Source of the DNA: Prevotella sp. E2-28
Lineage (GTDB): Bacteria > Bacteroidota > Bacteroidia > Bacteroidales > Bacteroidaceae
Direction of reading: 5' to 3'
Assembly (NCBI RefSeq): GCF_022024055.1
Contig: NZ_CP091788.1
Span: forward strand, 310,001 to 374,000
Length of the DNA: 64,000 nt
Shown piece after piece: positions 24,780-32,756 of the stretch. The translations under genes were made by a program, and so were the position numbers. The notes beneath the pieces are model-generated. The model was not told where the DNA came from, did no database searches, and worked only from the letters and a program-made list of their open reading frames with translations. Within the stretch, counting starts at the first letter, position 1; each line of letters opens with the position of its first letter.

Positions 24780-25997
24780 ATGAATTTCTATAATTTATTT
24801 AAGATAAGTATCAGGGCCGTTGGCAATAACAAGATGCGTTCGTTCCTTTCCATGCTGGGTATCATTATCGGTATTGCAGCTGTCATTATCATGATGTCTA
24901 TTGGACAAGGCTCGAAAGAGAGCATCCGTTCAGAGCTCTCCACAATGGGAACTAACCTTCTTACTATCCGTCCTGGTGCGGATATGCGAGGCGGTGTGCG
25001 TCAAGACCCGTCAGCCATGCAAACCCTGAAGATGGCCGACTATGAGCGCATTATGCGCGAGAAGAAATTCGTAACAAAAGTGTCGCCAGAAGTGACAGCC
25101 AGTGGTCAGGTGGTCTATGGCAATAATAACACCACAACTACTATTTATGGTGAGTCAACAGACTATCTGGATATCAAGCAATGGCCAGTAGAAGAGGGCG
25201 ATTGTTTTACTGAAGAAGATATCAACAAGGCGTCCAAGAAAGTGGTGATTGGAAAAACCATTGTTACAGAACTTTTTGGCGAAGGTGCCGACCCCATTGG
25301 TAAGACCATCCGCTTTAAGTCAATCCCAATGACTGTTGTAGGCGTACTAAAAGCCAAGGGCTATAACTCATGGGGCATGGATCAGGACAATGTGGTTATT
25401 GCTCCCTATACTACTGTGATGAAACGTATTGCTGCCCAGACATGGTTCTCCAGTATTGTTTGTTCGGCTATTACTGAGGATCTCTCAGATGCAGCCATAG
25501 AAGAACTTACTCAGATGTTACGTGATAATCACAAACTGAAAGGTGAGACAGCAGATGATTTTACTATTCGTTCACAGGCAGAGATGATGGAGACAATGTC
25601 AACAACGATGGACATGGTAACACTCATCCTTGTTGTTGCGGCAGCTTTCTCATTATTGGTTGCAGGTATTGGTATCATGAATATTATGTTGGTATCTGTG
25701 ACAGAGCGTACAAAGGAAATAGGACTACGTATGGCAGTAGGAGCTACAGGCAGGGTGATTTCGTTGCAGTTCCTCGTTGAATCGGTTCTTATTTCTGTAA
25801 CAGGCGGATTACTTGGTGTGATGCTGGGGTGCTGTGTAAGTGAACTATTGCCAAAGTTTGGGTTGCCTAGTAGCGTACCAGCCTGGAGTATCTATGTGTC
25901 ATTTTTAGTATGTGTAGTTATTGGCGTGCTTGCAGGACTCCTTCCTGCCCTCAAAGCCGCTCGTATGGATCCCATAGAAGCGATAAGACATGAGTAA
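24780..25997 (+). CDS. MacB-type ABC permease
   Basis: The 405-residue permease has the classical MacB_PCD/FtsX layout: TM1 near residues 20-43 (SFLSMLGIIIGIAAVIIMMSIGQG), a large periplasmic domain (about 45-275), then three TMs (about 278-303, 325-355, 366-388) with the cytoplasmic ERTKEIGLRMAVGATGRVISLQFLVES motif. It ends PALKAARMDPIEAIRHE, the family's usual C-terminus. Together with the preceding genes it makes a tripartite efflux or export system; the exported compound is unknown. The 3' end overlaps the histidine kinase gene by 8 bp. Confidence 0.94.
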   Translation: MNFYNLFKISIRAVGNNKMRSFLSMLGIIIGIAAVIIMMSIGQGSKESIRSELSTMGTNLLTIRPGADMRGGVRQDPSAMQTLKMADYERIMREKKFVTKVSPEVTASGQVVYGNNNTTTTIYGESTDYLDIKQWPVEEGDCFTEEDINKASKKVVIGKTIVTELFGEGADPIGKTIRFKSIPMTVVGVLKAKGYNSWGMDQDNVVIAPYTTVMKRIAAQTWFSSIVCSAITEDLSDAAIEELTQMLRDNHKLKGETADDFTIRSQAEMMETMSTTMDMVTLILVVAAAFSLLVAGIGIMNIMLVSVTERTKEIGLRMAVGATGRVISLQFLVESVLISVTGGLLGVMLGCCVSELLPKFGLPSSVPAWSIYVSFLVCVVIGVLAGLLPALKAARMDPIEAIRHE

Positions 25998-27048
25998 GTT
26001 TTTCCAAATAAACAAACATTTAGCAGGTGCATGCCACATTGCGTTGTGGGCATTTCTTTTCCTGTCGCCCCTGACTTATTGGAGGGGAACGGGGTTCCAT
26101 GTGTTGCATTATCTGATGACATGTATGCAACCTCTATTCTTGATGATAGTGTTCTATCTCAATTATCTGGTTCTGGCTCCAAAGTTGTTTGTTGCTGGCA
26201 AACACCGCTATGACTTGCTAATTAATGTGGTTCTGCTGACGGTGCTAGGTGTTGCTCTGCATTACTGGATGCAATACACCAATGAGGTTTTCCCCATTGC
26301 TTCGAGAATAAAGGCTACGGCGTATGATACGATAGGTACGGTCTCGTATATTGTACGTGATAGTCTTAATTTGGCTGTATTTGCTGCTGGTGCTACGGCA
26401 TTGGCCCTTGCACGTCGTTGGGTTACTGCTGATCAGCAATTGAAAGAGGCAGAGGCTGAACGTGCACAGGCTGAGTTGAGCAATATGCGTAATCAGATGA
26501 GTCCTCACTTCCTGCTTAACACGCTGAACAATATCTATGCCCTCACGGCTATTGATGCGGAAAAGGCGCAAGAGGCTATTATGCAATTGTCAAAGATGCT
26601 CCGTCACATGCTGTATGATTACCAGCAACCTACAGTGGCGTTGAAGGATGAGGTGGATTTTATCAGAAACTATGTCAGTCTGATGAAGATACGTTTGCCG
26701 CAATCTGTTGATGTGTCTTTCTCCGTCAATTGTTCTTCATGTGACCTTACTGTAGCCCCGTTTCTTTTCATCTCTATCGTAGAAAATGCTTTCAAACATG
26801 GAGTCAGTCCTACTGAACCTAGTTTCGTGCATATCCAGATAGAGATTGACAAGGTGTTCAGACGGGTGACCCTTGATATCCGTAATTCAAATTTCCCCAA
26901 AACGGCGCAGGACCGTAGCGGACATGGTATAGGAATCATTCAAATGCGACGCCGACTTGATTTGTTGTACAAGGATCGCTATGTATGGGAACATGGAATT
27001 ACCGATGATGGAAATACTTATTATTCGCATATAGTTTTAAATACATAA
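25990..27048 (+). CDS. LytS/YehU-family sensor histidine kinase
   Basis: The 352-residue protein has four hydrophobic segments (about 14-33, 40-60, 74-95, 120-138), a short coiled linker (DQQLKEAEAERAQAELSNMRNQ) and the His_kinase domain with the phospho-acceptor in QMSPHFLLNTLNNIYAL, then the HATPase N-box ISIVENAFKHG and G-box GHGIGIIQMRRRLDLLY. It overlaps the permease gene and is followed by its LytTR partner, so the kinase probably senses the transporter's substrate or the resulting envelope state. Confidence 0.93.
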   Translation: MSKFFQINKHLAGACHIALWAFLFLSPLTYWRGTGFHVLHYLMTCMQPLFLMIVFYLNYLVLAPKLFVAGKHRYDLLINVVLLTVLGVALHYWMQYTNEVFPIASRIKATAYDTIGTVSYIVRDSLNLAVFAAGATALALARRWVTADQQLKEAEAERAQAELSNMRNQMSPHFLLNTLNNIYALTAIDAEKAQEAIMQLSKMLRHMLYDYQQPTVALKDEVDFIRNYVSLMKIRLPQSVDVSFSVNCSSCDLTVAPFLFISIVENAFKHGVSPTEPSFVHIQIEIDKVFRRVTLDIRNSNFPKTAQDRSGHGIGIIQMRRRLDLLYKDRYVWEHGITDDGNTYYSHIVLNT

Positions 27049-27062
27049 AAAATTAATGACGT

Positions 27063-27773
27063 ATGATGTTATCTTGTGCTATTATAGATGACGAACCGCT
27101 AGCTGCAGGTCTGCTGGAAGGTTATGTGAATAAAACGCCCTATCTGGAACTGAAGGGCACGTACAATAGTGCTGTTACAGCGATGCGCGACCTGCGTGAT
27201 AATCCTGTTCAGCTCTTGTTCTTGGATATACAGATGCCAGAGTTGAGTGGAATAGAGTTTGCCAAGATTTTGCCGCGTGATACGAAGATAATCTTCACTA
27301 CCGCTTTTTCGCAATACGCTATTGAGGGTTTCCGTGTTAATGCGCTCGATTATCTGCTGAAACCTATTAGCTATCAGGATTTTCTGAAATCAACAGATAA
27401 AGCCCTTGATTGGTTCTCTGTGCAAAAGAAACAAGATGCTTACTTACGTGACCGTTTCTTGTTTATTAAGAGTGATTATAAATTATTGCGCATTGATCTG
27501 GATGATATCCTTTATATTGAGGGACTCAAGGATTATGTTCGCTTCTATCTCACTTCGGGCGAGAAAATTATGTCTCTCATGTCTATGAAACGCCTTGAGG
27601 ATTATCTGCCACATCCAGAGTTCCTGCGTACTCATAGAAGTTATATTGTGCATATGCCTAAAGTTCATTCTGTAGACCGCTTGCGTATTGTTTTTGGCGA
27701 CCAGTACATCCCTGTATCTGACAACTACAAAGAAGAGGTGATGACTTATTTGGAACAGCATACGTTGGTGTAA
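27063..27773 (+). CDS. LytTR-family response regulator
   Basis: The 236-residue protein has a receiver domain (CAIIDDEPLAAGLLEGY; phospho-acceptor Asp in LLFLDIQMPELSG; conserved TTAFSQYAIEGF and LDYLLKPISYQDF) and a C-terminal LytTR DNA-binding domain (FIKSDYKLLRIDLDDILYIEGLKDYVRFYL... HPEFLRTHRSYIVHMPKV). LytTR proteins bind paired direct repeats near promoters; none was identified with confidence upstream of 21408. It lies 14 bp after the kinase gene and probably controls the efflux operon. A second ATG 3 bp later is an equally possible start. Confidence 0.94.
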   Translation: MMLSCAIIDDEPLAAGLLEGYVNKTPYLELKGTYNSAVTAMRDLRDNPVQLLFLDIQMPELSGIEFAKILPRDTKIIFTTAFSQYAIEGFRVNALDYLLKPISYQDFLKSTDKALDWFSVQKKQDAYLRDRFLFIKSDYKLLRIDLDDILYIEGLKDYVRFYLTSGEKIMSLMSMKRLEDYLPHPEFLRTHRSYIVHMPKVHSVDRLRIVFGDQYIPVSDNYKEEVMTYLEQHTLV

Positions 27774-27814
27774 GGGAGGTTTAGGGTGAAAGGCTACGTG
27801 GTGGCGAGTTTACT

Positions 27815-27950
27815 CGGGAATGGAATGAAAAGTGATAAGTGAGATTGACAAAATAAGACTTTGATGTTGTTGTCATTGCAAATTATCTTAAAAAAAAGGA
27901 GCCATGACCGCAATTTCTTCACACTTCACTCTTCACTCTTCACTTTTTTT
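27815..27950. repeat. Inverted pair of AAGTG(A)-type short tandem repeats between the regulator and fba genes
   Basis: AATGAAAAGTGATAAGTGAG (27822-27841) faces CACTTCACTCTTCACTCTTCAC (27923-27944, 22 nt, given here as four CACT(C/T)TT-like units), its approximate reverse complement, with about 80 bp between. The intervening sequence has GACCGCAATTT, partly like the GCTACCGC box. The 231-bp gap contains no ORF. Confidence 0.55.
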
Positions 27951-27952
27951 CG

Positions 27953-27960
27953 TAATTTTG
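27953..27960 (+). promoter_or_regulatory. -7 element of the fba promoter
   Basis: TAATTTTG, 44 bp before the fba ATG. The -33 region lies in the short repeats and has no exact TTG. Confidence 0.5.
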
Positions 27961-28004
27961 TGCTCGGAAAATTCAAACATTAATATTTATAAATCAAAAT
28001 TGTT

Positions 28005-29006
28005 ATGGTAAATTACAAGGATTTGGGTCTCGTAAATACCCGCGAGATGTTCAAGAGAGCAGTGGCTGGTGGCTATGCTATCCCCGCTTTCAACTTCAAC
28101 ACAATGGAGCAGATGCAGGCTATCGTTATGGCTGCTGTGGAGACAAAGTCACCTGTTATCATGCAGGTTTCAAAGGGTGCCCGTAACTATGCTAACGGCA
28201 CTATCCTCCGCAACCTTGCCAAGGGTGCCGTAGAGTATGCCAAGGAGCTCGGCTGCGAGCATCCCGAGATTGTGCTGCACCTCGACCACGGTGATACCTT
28301 CGAACTCTGTAAGGACTGTATCGACAACGGTTTCTCTTCAGTGATGATCGACGGTTCTTCACTCCCATACGAGGAGAATATCGCACTGGCAAAGAAAGTT
28401 GTTGACTACGCACATCAGTTCGACGTAACCGTTGAGGCTGAGCTTGGCGTGCTGGCCGGTGTTGAGGATGAGGTATCAGCTGCTGAGTCACACTACACCA
28501 AGCCCGAAGAGGTTATCGACTTCTCTACCCGCACAGGTTGCGACTCTCTGGCAATCTCTATCGGTACTTCTCACGGTGCTCACAAGTTCACTCCTGAGCA
28601 GTGTACACTGGTGAACGGCGTGCTGGTTCCACCCCCATTGGCATTCGACATCCTCGCTGAGATTGAGAAGAAGCTCCCCGGATTCCCCATCGTGCTCCAC
28701 GGTTCTTCTTCAGTTCCTATGGAAGAGGTTAACACTATCAACAAGTACGGCGGTAAGCTCGAGGCAGCTATCGGTATTCCCGAGGAGCAGCTCCGCAAGG
28801 CTGCAAAGAGCGCTGTTTGCAAGATCAACATCGACTCTGACAGCCGTCTGGCCATGACTGCTGCTATCCGTAAGCACCTGGCTGAGCATCCTGGAGACTT
28901 CGATCCTCGTCAGTACCTGAAGCCCGCTCGTGAGAACATGAAGAAGATGTACATCCACAAGATTGTGAACGTACTCGGTTCTGACGGCAAGCTCGCTCAG
29001 TGCTAA
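28005..29006 (+). CDS. fba: Class II fructose-bisphosphate aldolase
   Basis: The enzyme cleaves fructose 1,6-bisphosphate reversibly in glycolysis and gluconeogenesis using zinc. The 333-residue protein shows YAIPAFNFNTMEQMQAI, VLHLDHGDTFELCKDCIDNGFSSVMIDGS (zinc His and catalytic Asp region), VEAELGVLAG, SIGTSHGAHKF and VLHGSSSVPMEEVNTINKYGG with further metal and substrate residues. Codon use is strongly biased towards frequent codons, as expected of a highly expressed gene. It has its own promoter and a hairpin terminator. Confidence 0.96.
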   Translation: MVNYKDLGLVNTREMFKRAVAGGYAIPAFNFNTMEQMQAIVMAAVETKSPVIMQVSKGARNYANGTILRNLAKGAVEYAKELGCEHPEIVLHLDHGDTFELCKDCIDNGFSSVMIDGSSLPYEENIALAKKVVDYAHQFDVTVEAELGVLAGVEDEVSAAESHYTKPEEVIDFSTRTGCDSLAISIGTSHGAHKFTPEQCTLVNGVLVPPPLAFDILAEIEKKLPGFPIVLHGSSSVPMEEVNTINKYGGKLEAAIGIPEEQLRKAAKSAVCKINIDSDSRLAMTAAIRKHLAEHPGDFDPRQYLKPARENMKKMYIHKIVNVLGSDGKLAQC

Positions 29007-29027
29007 TACGTTGAGAAAAGATTATAA

Positions 29028-29063
29028 AAGAATCCCTGCCATTTAGGTAGGGATTCTTATGTT
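29028..29063 (+). terminator. Hairpin terminator after fba
   Basis: AAGAATCCCTGCC (29028-29040) pairs with GGTAGGGATTCTT (29046-29058), a 13-bp stem with one G-T pair, followed by a short T-rich tail. Confidence 0.75.
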
Positions 29064-29151
29064 TCTCCCCCTTATTATTTTAATAACATCTCATCAGAGT
29101 ATTTTTACCATTTCACTCTTGAAGAGAATTAATTTCGACTATTCATAGATT

Positions 29152-29934
29152 ATGAAGAAAATTGTAGATATTTGTGAATTGCGCCAGATTCAGATGGGAA
29201 TCCTTGATGAAGTGCATCGCTTCTGCGAGGCTCACGGCCTACGTTATTTTCTTTCTAGTGGTACGCTGATCGGTGCTGTGCGTCATAAGGGATATATCCC
29301 TTGGGACGATGATATTGATATCTATATGCCTCGTAAGGACTATGAACAGTTCTTGAAGATGTTCACTGACAAAGAGGGAACCTATCGCGTTATCAATCCT
29401 GCTACAGAGCCGCATTATTACTATACTTTTGCCAAGGTGGTAGATCAGCGTACCCGCATGGTGGAAAAGGAGACTGAAGGCTATGAGATAGGTGTCTACA
29501 TGGATATTTTCCCTGTGGATTTCGTGTCAGACAACCTGCAGGAGCGTGAACGTATCTTCAAACAAAAGAAATTGCTCTATAAGATTCGTCGTTGCAAAAT
29601 CTCACAGAGTAATCCCCTGCAGTCCAAATTGGCTTATCTGGTGTATAAGCATTGGCCGCTATCAGTAAAGCAGATAGAAAAAAGAATAAGACGGCTTATC
29701 GTTTTGGATCATCCTACATCAACTGTATGCAATATGACGGAAGCTGGTCCTTGTATCAAAGGTTGTTTCCCTGCAGAGGATCTGGCTTCGACTGTGGATA
29801 TTGAATTTGAAGGCAGACAGTACAAGACTATGGTGGGTTACAAGGATTATCTGGAACGTACTTATGGCGACTACATGACGCTTCCCCCTGTAGAGCAACG
29901 AGTTACTCACAAGTTCGAAGCATATTGGAAATAG
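29152..29934 (+). CDS. LicD-family phosphotransferase
   Basis: LicD proteins move phosphocholine or other phospho-alcohols from a CDP carrier to surface glycans, in the manner of nucleotidyltransferase-fold enzymes. The 260-residue protein has the signature FLSSGTLIGAVRHKGYIPWDDDIDIYMPRKDYEQF near residues 37-71, where GTLIGA and WDDDIDI form the active site, and GVYMDIFPVDFV further on. It ends 8 bp from the convergent OCD-family gene. A nucleotidyltransferase that could make its CDP-linked donor is encoded at 30902, which suggests one pathway. Confidence 0.9.
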   Translation: MKKIVDICELRQIQMGILDEVHRFCEAHGLRYFLSSGTLIGAVRHKGYIPWDDDIDIYMPRKDYEQFLKMFTDKEGTYRVINPATEPHYYYTFAKVVDQRTRMVEKETEGYEIGVYMDIFPVDFVSDNLQERERIFKQKKLLYKIRRCKISQSNPLQSKLAYLVYKHWPLSVKQIEKRIRRLIVLDHPTSTVCNMTEAGPCIKGCFPAEDLASTVDIEFEGRQYKTMVGYKDYLERTYGDYMTLPPVEQRVTHKFEAYWK

Positions 29935-29942
29935 CATGACCT

Positions 29943-30899
29943 TTACACCCAGATTTTTTTTGTCTGTTTCTTGTATTCGAAATTCAGCGAACTAGATTGG
30001 GCTTTCTCATAGATCTTTGAGGCAAAAACAATATCGTGGAGTGCGATGCCGTAGTTATAGCTGAGGATGCGCTCTTCATCGCTTGTGCGCCCAGGATTTT
30101 TACCTTGTAGTACGTGATGAATCTCATCGTATTCGTGGAATTGATTGAAGTACTTGAACTTCTGTATCTGGCCTGTATCATCGCCAAAGACTTTATCGAA
30201 GAACAAGTCGCAGTTTTGGAAACCACGCACGTGAACAGGAATTACGGTTACACCTTTTTTGTACAAGGAATTGTCAGGGAAAAGTAGTTCTGTGGCTACG
30301 GTAACGCAAGAGATTACGACATCGGCTTCTGATAGGAATACGGTGGTGTCGTCAATGATGTCGAATGTCACATTACTATAGTCCTTGAAGCGCTCAATAA
30401 ATTGCTCAGCTTGATTCTTATAGCGCATCAATCGGATCGTGATGTGTCGATCACTATTATCTGCAATTAGACAAAGGGCTACGGCACGTGCGATATTGCC
30501 CAAACCTATCATTGAATAGGTATCTACACCTGAGCGCTGAAAGGTCCTTGCTGCCAATGCTGCAACAGCACCTGTGCGCATTGCCGTAATCCAATCGCCA
30601 TCCATCACAGCTAGTAACTGTCCTGTCTCGGCATTATACAGGGTAATATCGCTCTTCAGAGTAGGCATCTGTCCTTCTACACGGCTCACGAGTTTAAGAC
30701 CGAAATATTTCTTCCCGTTGTGCTTGGGAAGTAGACAGGGCATAGAAGTCATGAAATCCTCGCCTTGAGGGTGAACGCTCAGTTTGGCGGGCATCTGTGC
30801 ATAATCTTTCATAAGAAAGCCTTGCTTGACCCATTCGATGCACTCCTTAGGACTGATATTCAGTTCGTCTATTTGCTGCTGTTGTATTACGGAAACCAT
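29943..30899 (-). CDS. Ornithine cyclodeaminase / mu-crystallin family protein
   Basis: The 318-residue Rossmann-fold protein shows the family pattern: MPAKLSVHPQGEDFMTSMPCLLP, KYFGLKLVSRVEGQ with substrate-binding Lys/Arg, LLAVMDGDWITAMRTGAVAALAARTFQR, SMIGLGNIARAVALCL (NAD(P) loop) and DVVISCVT. Members include ornithine and lysine cyclodeaminases, ketimine reductases and opine-type dehydrogenases, so the reaction is not fixed by sequence alone. It starts 2 bp after the nucleotidyltransferase-aminotransferase gene and must be co-transcribed with it. Confidence 0.85.
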   Translation of the reverse strand: MVSVIQQQQIDELNISPKECIEWVKQGFLMKDYAQMPAKLSVHPQGEDFMTSMPCLLPKHNGKKYFGLKLVSRVEGQMPTLKSDITLYNAETGQLLAVMDGDWITAMRTGAVAALAARTFQRSGVDTYSMIGLGNIARAVALCLIADNSDRHITIRLMRYKNQAEQFIERFKDYSNVTFDIIDDTTVFLSEADVVISCVTVATELLFPDNSLYKKGVTVIPVHVRGFQNCDLFFDKVFGDDTGQIQKFKYFNQFHEYDEIHHVLQGKNPGRTSDEERILSYNYGIALHDIVFASKIYEKAQSSSLNFEYKKQTKKIWV

Positions 30900-30901
30900 A
30901 A

Positions 30902-32743
30902 TTATTTTATTAATGTTTTGAGTCCCTCTACCAATCGTGTGTTGTCCTCATGGTCGCGTACGGCGATGCGCATGTATTGCTTCGTAGGGTCGAGACCAGG
31001 CTTCAGACTGCAATCGCGCGTGAGGATATTATGCTGCTTGAGCATATAGATTACTATCTCGCTGGCTTTATAAGGAGGCAGTACCTCACAAAGGAAATAG
31101 TTGGCCTGTGAGGGCATAACGTGGAAGAAAGTAATCTGGCGTAGCTGCTGTTCGAAGTCAGCACGTTCTGCTACGAACTTATCGCAGGCACGTAGATAGT
31201 CCTTCTCGTACTTGTTGTAAATCTGCATAAAGAACTCGGCAAAAGAGTTCATGTTCCAGATGCTCACTTCTTTCTTTATACGTGCGATGAGGTCTTTATC
31301 TGCAGAACATAGGATGCCAAGACGGAGGCCAGGTACACCGTAGCTCTTCGAGATACTCTTCATCACAGCCATGTGGGGATAAGTCTTCAGTATTTCATCA
31401 CACAAAAGTGAATTATTAGCGTAGTCCTCGCTGAAGTCCACGAAACTCTCATCGACAATCAGTCGGATATTCCTTTCTTCGCACCACTGAGCTAGGCGCA
31501 GGATGTCGTTCTTGGGAATGAAATTGCCTGATGGGTTGTCGGGGTTGATAACCATGAGTTGTTGAATCTCTTTATCAGCAAAGTACGTCATAAGGTCATC
31601 GGCCGTATAGCGATAGTCGGCGTTTTTGGGTTCAAAGGTTACCTGCTGATTCTTGTCATATCTGTTAGGATACTCTTCGAATGTAGGACGAATGAAACCA
31701 GTTCTGCCTAGTGTATCCTCCATCAACACCTTAATAAGTTCTGCGGCACCGTTACCAGGCACAATATAGGGCTCGCTGACGCCAAAACTCTTGCTGGCAA
31801 TGAGCGTGTTAACTTTCATGCCTGAGGGGTATTCTGTAAGCAGGGTATCAAAATTGGCACGTAACTCATCCTTCATGCGCTTGCTGGGGAAATAGGGGTT
31901 CACCAGATAGCAGAAGTCGAGCATTTGAGGAAAGCGCCAGAAGCCGCCATAGCGACCGTAGTATTTGCGTAGTACGTCTTTCTCATCGGCAAAGAGTGCT
32001 TCTGCAATGTCAAGATCCTGCTTGTCGTCAATCTCATACCATTTTTCATTGCCTATGGGTAGGGCCTTCATGTCGTGGTTGTTTAGGAGCGAGATAATGC
32101 GGAGCACGTTTTCGTAGTACTCGTTGTTGCCTACGGCCTTCGTGTAGGCATCTAAGAAGGGCACGTATTTCTGCTGTGAGAACTGTCGTGAAAGCTTGTA
32201 GATATTGACGGTCTTATAGTATGAGTCCACCTCGTTATAGTCAAAAGCGTCCTTCGAGATGAAGTTCACTATATTCTGATCGTCGTCGAGACGTACCATC
32301 GTGCCGTCCATCCATGTCTCATACTTGGCCACAAGGGCGAGGTTAGGATAAGGATTCTCAGCAATCATGGGGATGATACGGTCGCTGAAGATGAGGTCGC
32401 TCTCAATAAGCAGCGTATCGTCCTCTTGGAGCTTGTCCTTGACCAGTGCTAATGAGTAGATATTGTTAGTCTTGTCGTAGACAGGGTTTTCGGCAAACTC
32501 TATTTTAAGGGGTGAGTGGTGAGTTGAAGGTTTTAAGAGATATGTTGATTCTATATACTCGCGTAGCTCCTTGCCTTTATAGCCCACAACGATGATGACG
32601 CGATTTAAGGACTGTTTGGATAGCTGTCCCAAGAGGCGGTCAATGAGTCTGACACCATTTACAGGGACCATACATTTCGTATTGTCCTTCGTATATTCTC
32701 CTAACCTGCGACCCATACCAGCCGCTAAGATGATTGCTTGCAT
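30902..32743 (-). CDS. Bifunctional nucleotidyltransferase / PLP aminotransferase (HisC/CobD-like) fusion
   Basis: Residues 1 to about 235 form a sugar- or choline-phosphate nucleotidyltransferase: MQAIILAAGMGRRLGEYTKDNTKCMVPVNG (nucleotide-binding loop and Lys), then DTLLIESDLIFSD. Residues about 265-613 form a fold-type I PLP enzyme: NPDNPSGNFIP, IRLIVDESFVDFSE and SISKSYGVPGLRLGIL with the PLP Lys near residue 466, closest in pattern to histidinol-phosphate aminotransferase and threonine-phosphate decarboxylase (CobD). A fusion of this kind could make an amino-alcohol phosphate and activate it as a CDP derivative for LicD. PntC-type phosphonate enzymes are fused in a similar way, but no pepM gene is visible. 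Confidence 0.87.
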   Translation of the reverse strand: MQAIILAAGMGRRLGEYTKDNTKCMVPVNGVRLIDRLLGQLSKQSLNRVIIVVGYKGKELREYIESTYLLKPSTHHSPLKIEFAENPVYDKTNNIYSLALVKDKLQEDDTLLIESDLIFSDRIIPMIAENPYPNLALVAKYETWMDGTMVRLDDDQNIVNFISKDAFDYNEVDSYYKTVNIYKLSRQFSQQKYVPFLDAYTKAVGNNEYYENVLRIISLLNNHDMKALPIGNEKWYEIDDKQDLDIAEALFADEKDVLRKYYGRYGGFWRFPQMLDFCYLVNPYFPSKRMKDELRANFDTLLTEYPSGMKVNTLIASKSFGVSEPYIVPGNGAAELIKVLMEDTLGRTGFIRPTFEEYPNRYDKNQQVTFEPKNADYRYTADDLMTYFADKEIQQLMVINPDNPSGNFIPKNDILRLAQWCEERNIRLIVDESFVDFSEDYANNSLLCDEILKTYPHMAVMKSISKSYGVPGLRLGILCSADKDLIARIKKEVSIWNMNSFAEFFMQIYNKYEKDYLRACDKFVAERADFEQQLRQITFFHVMPSQANYFLCEVLPPYKASEIVIYMLKQHNILTRDCSLKPGLDPTKQYMRIAVRDHEDNTRLVEGLKTLIK

Positions 32744-32756
32744 ATATTGTCTTTAA

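Noticed and set aside
29943..32743. Phosphonate biosynthesis cluster (PntC-like)
   Set aside because: PepM and phosphonopyruvate decarboxylase genes are absent, and the aminotransferase domain looks HisC/CobD-like rather than PhnW-like.
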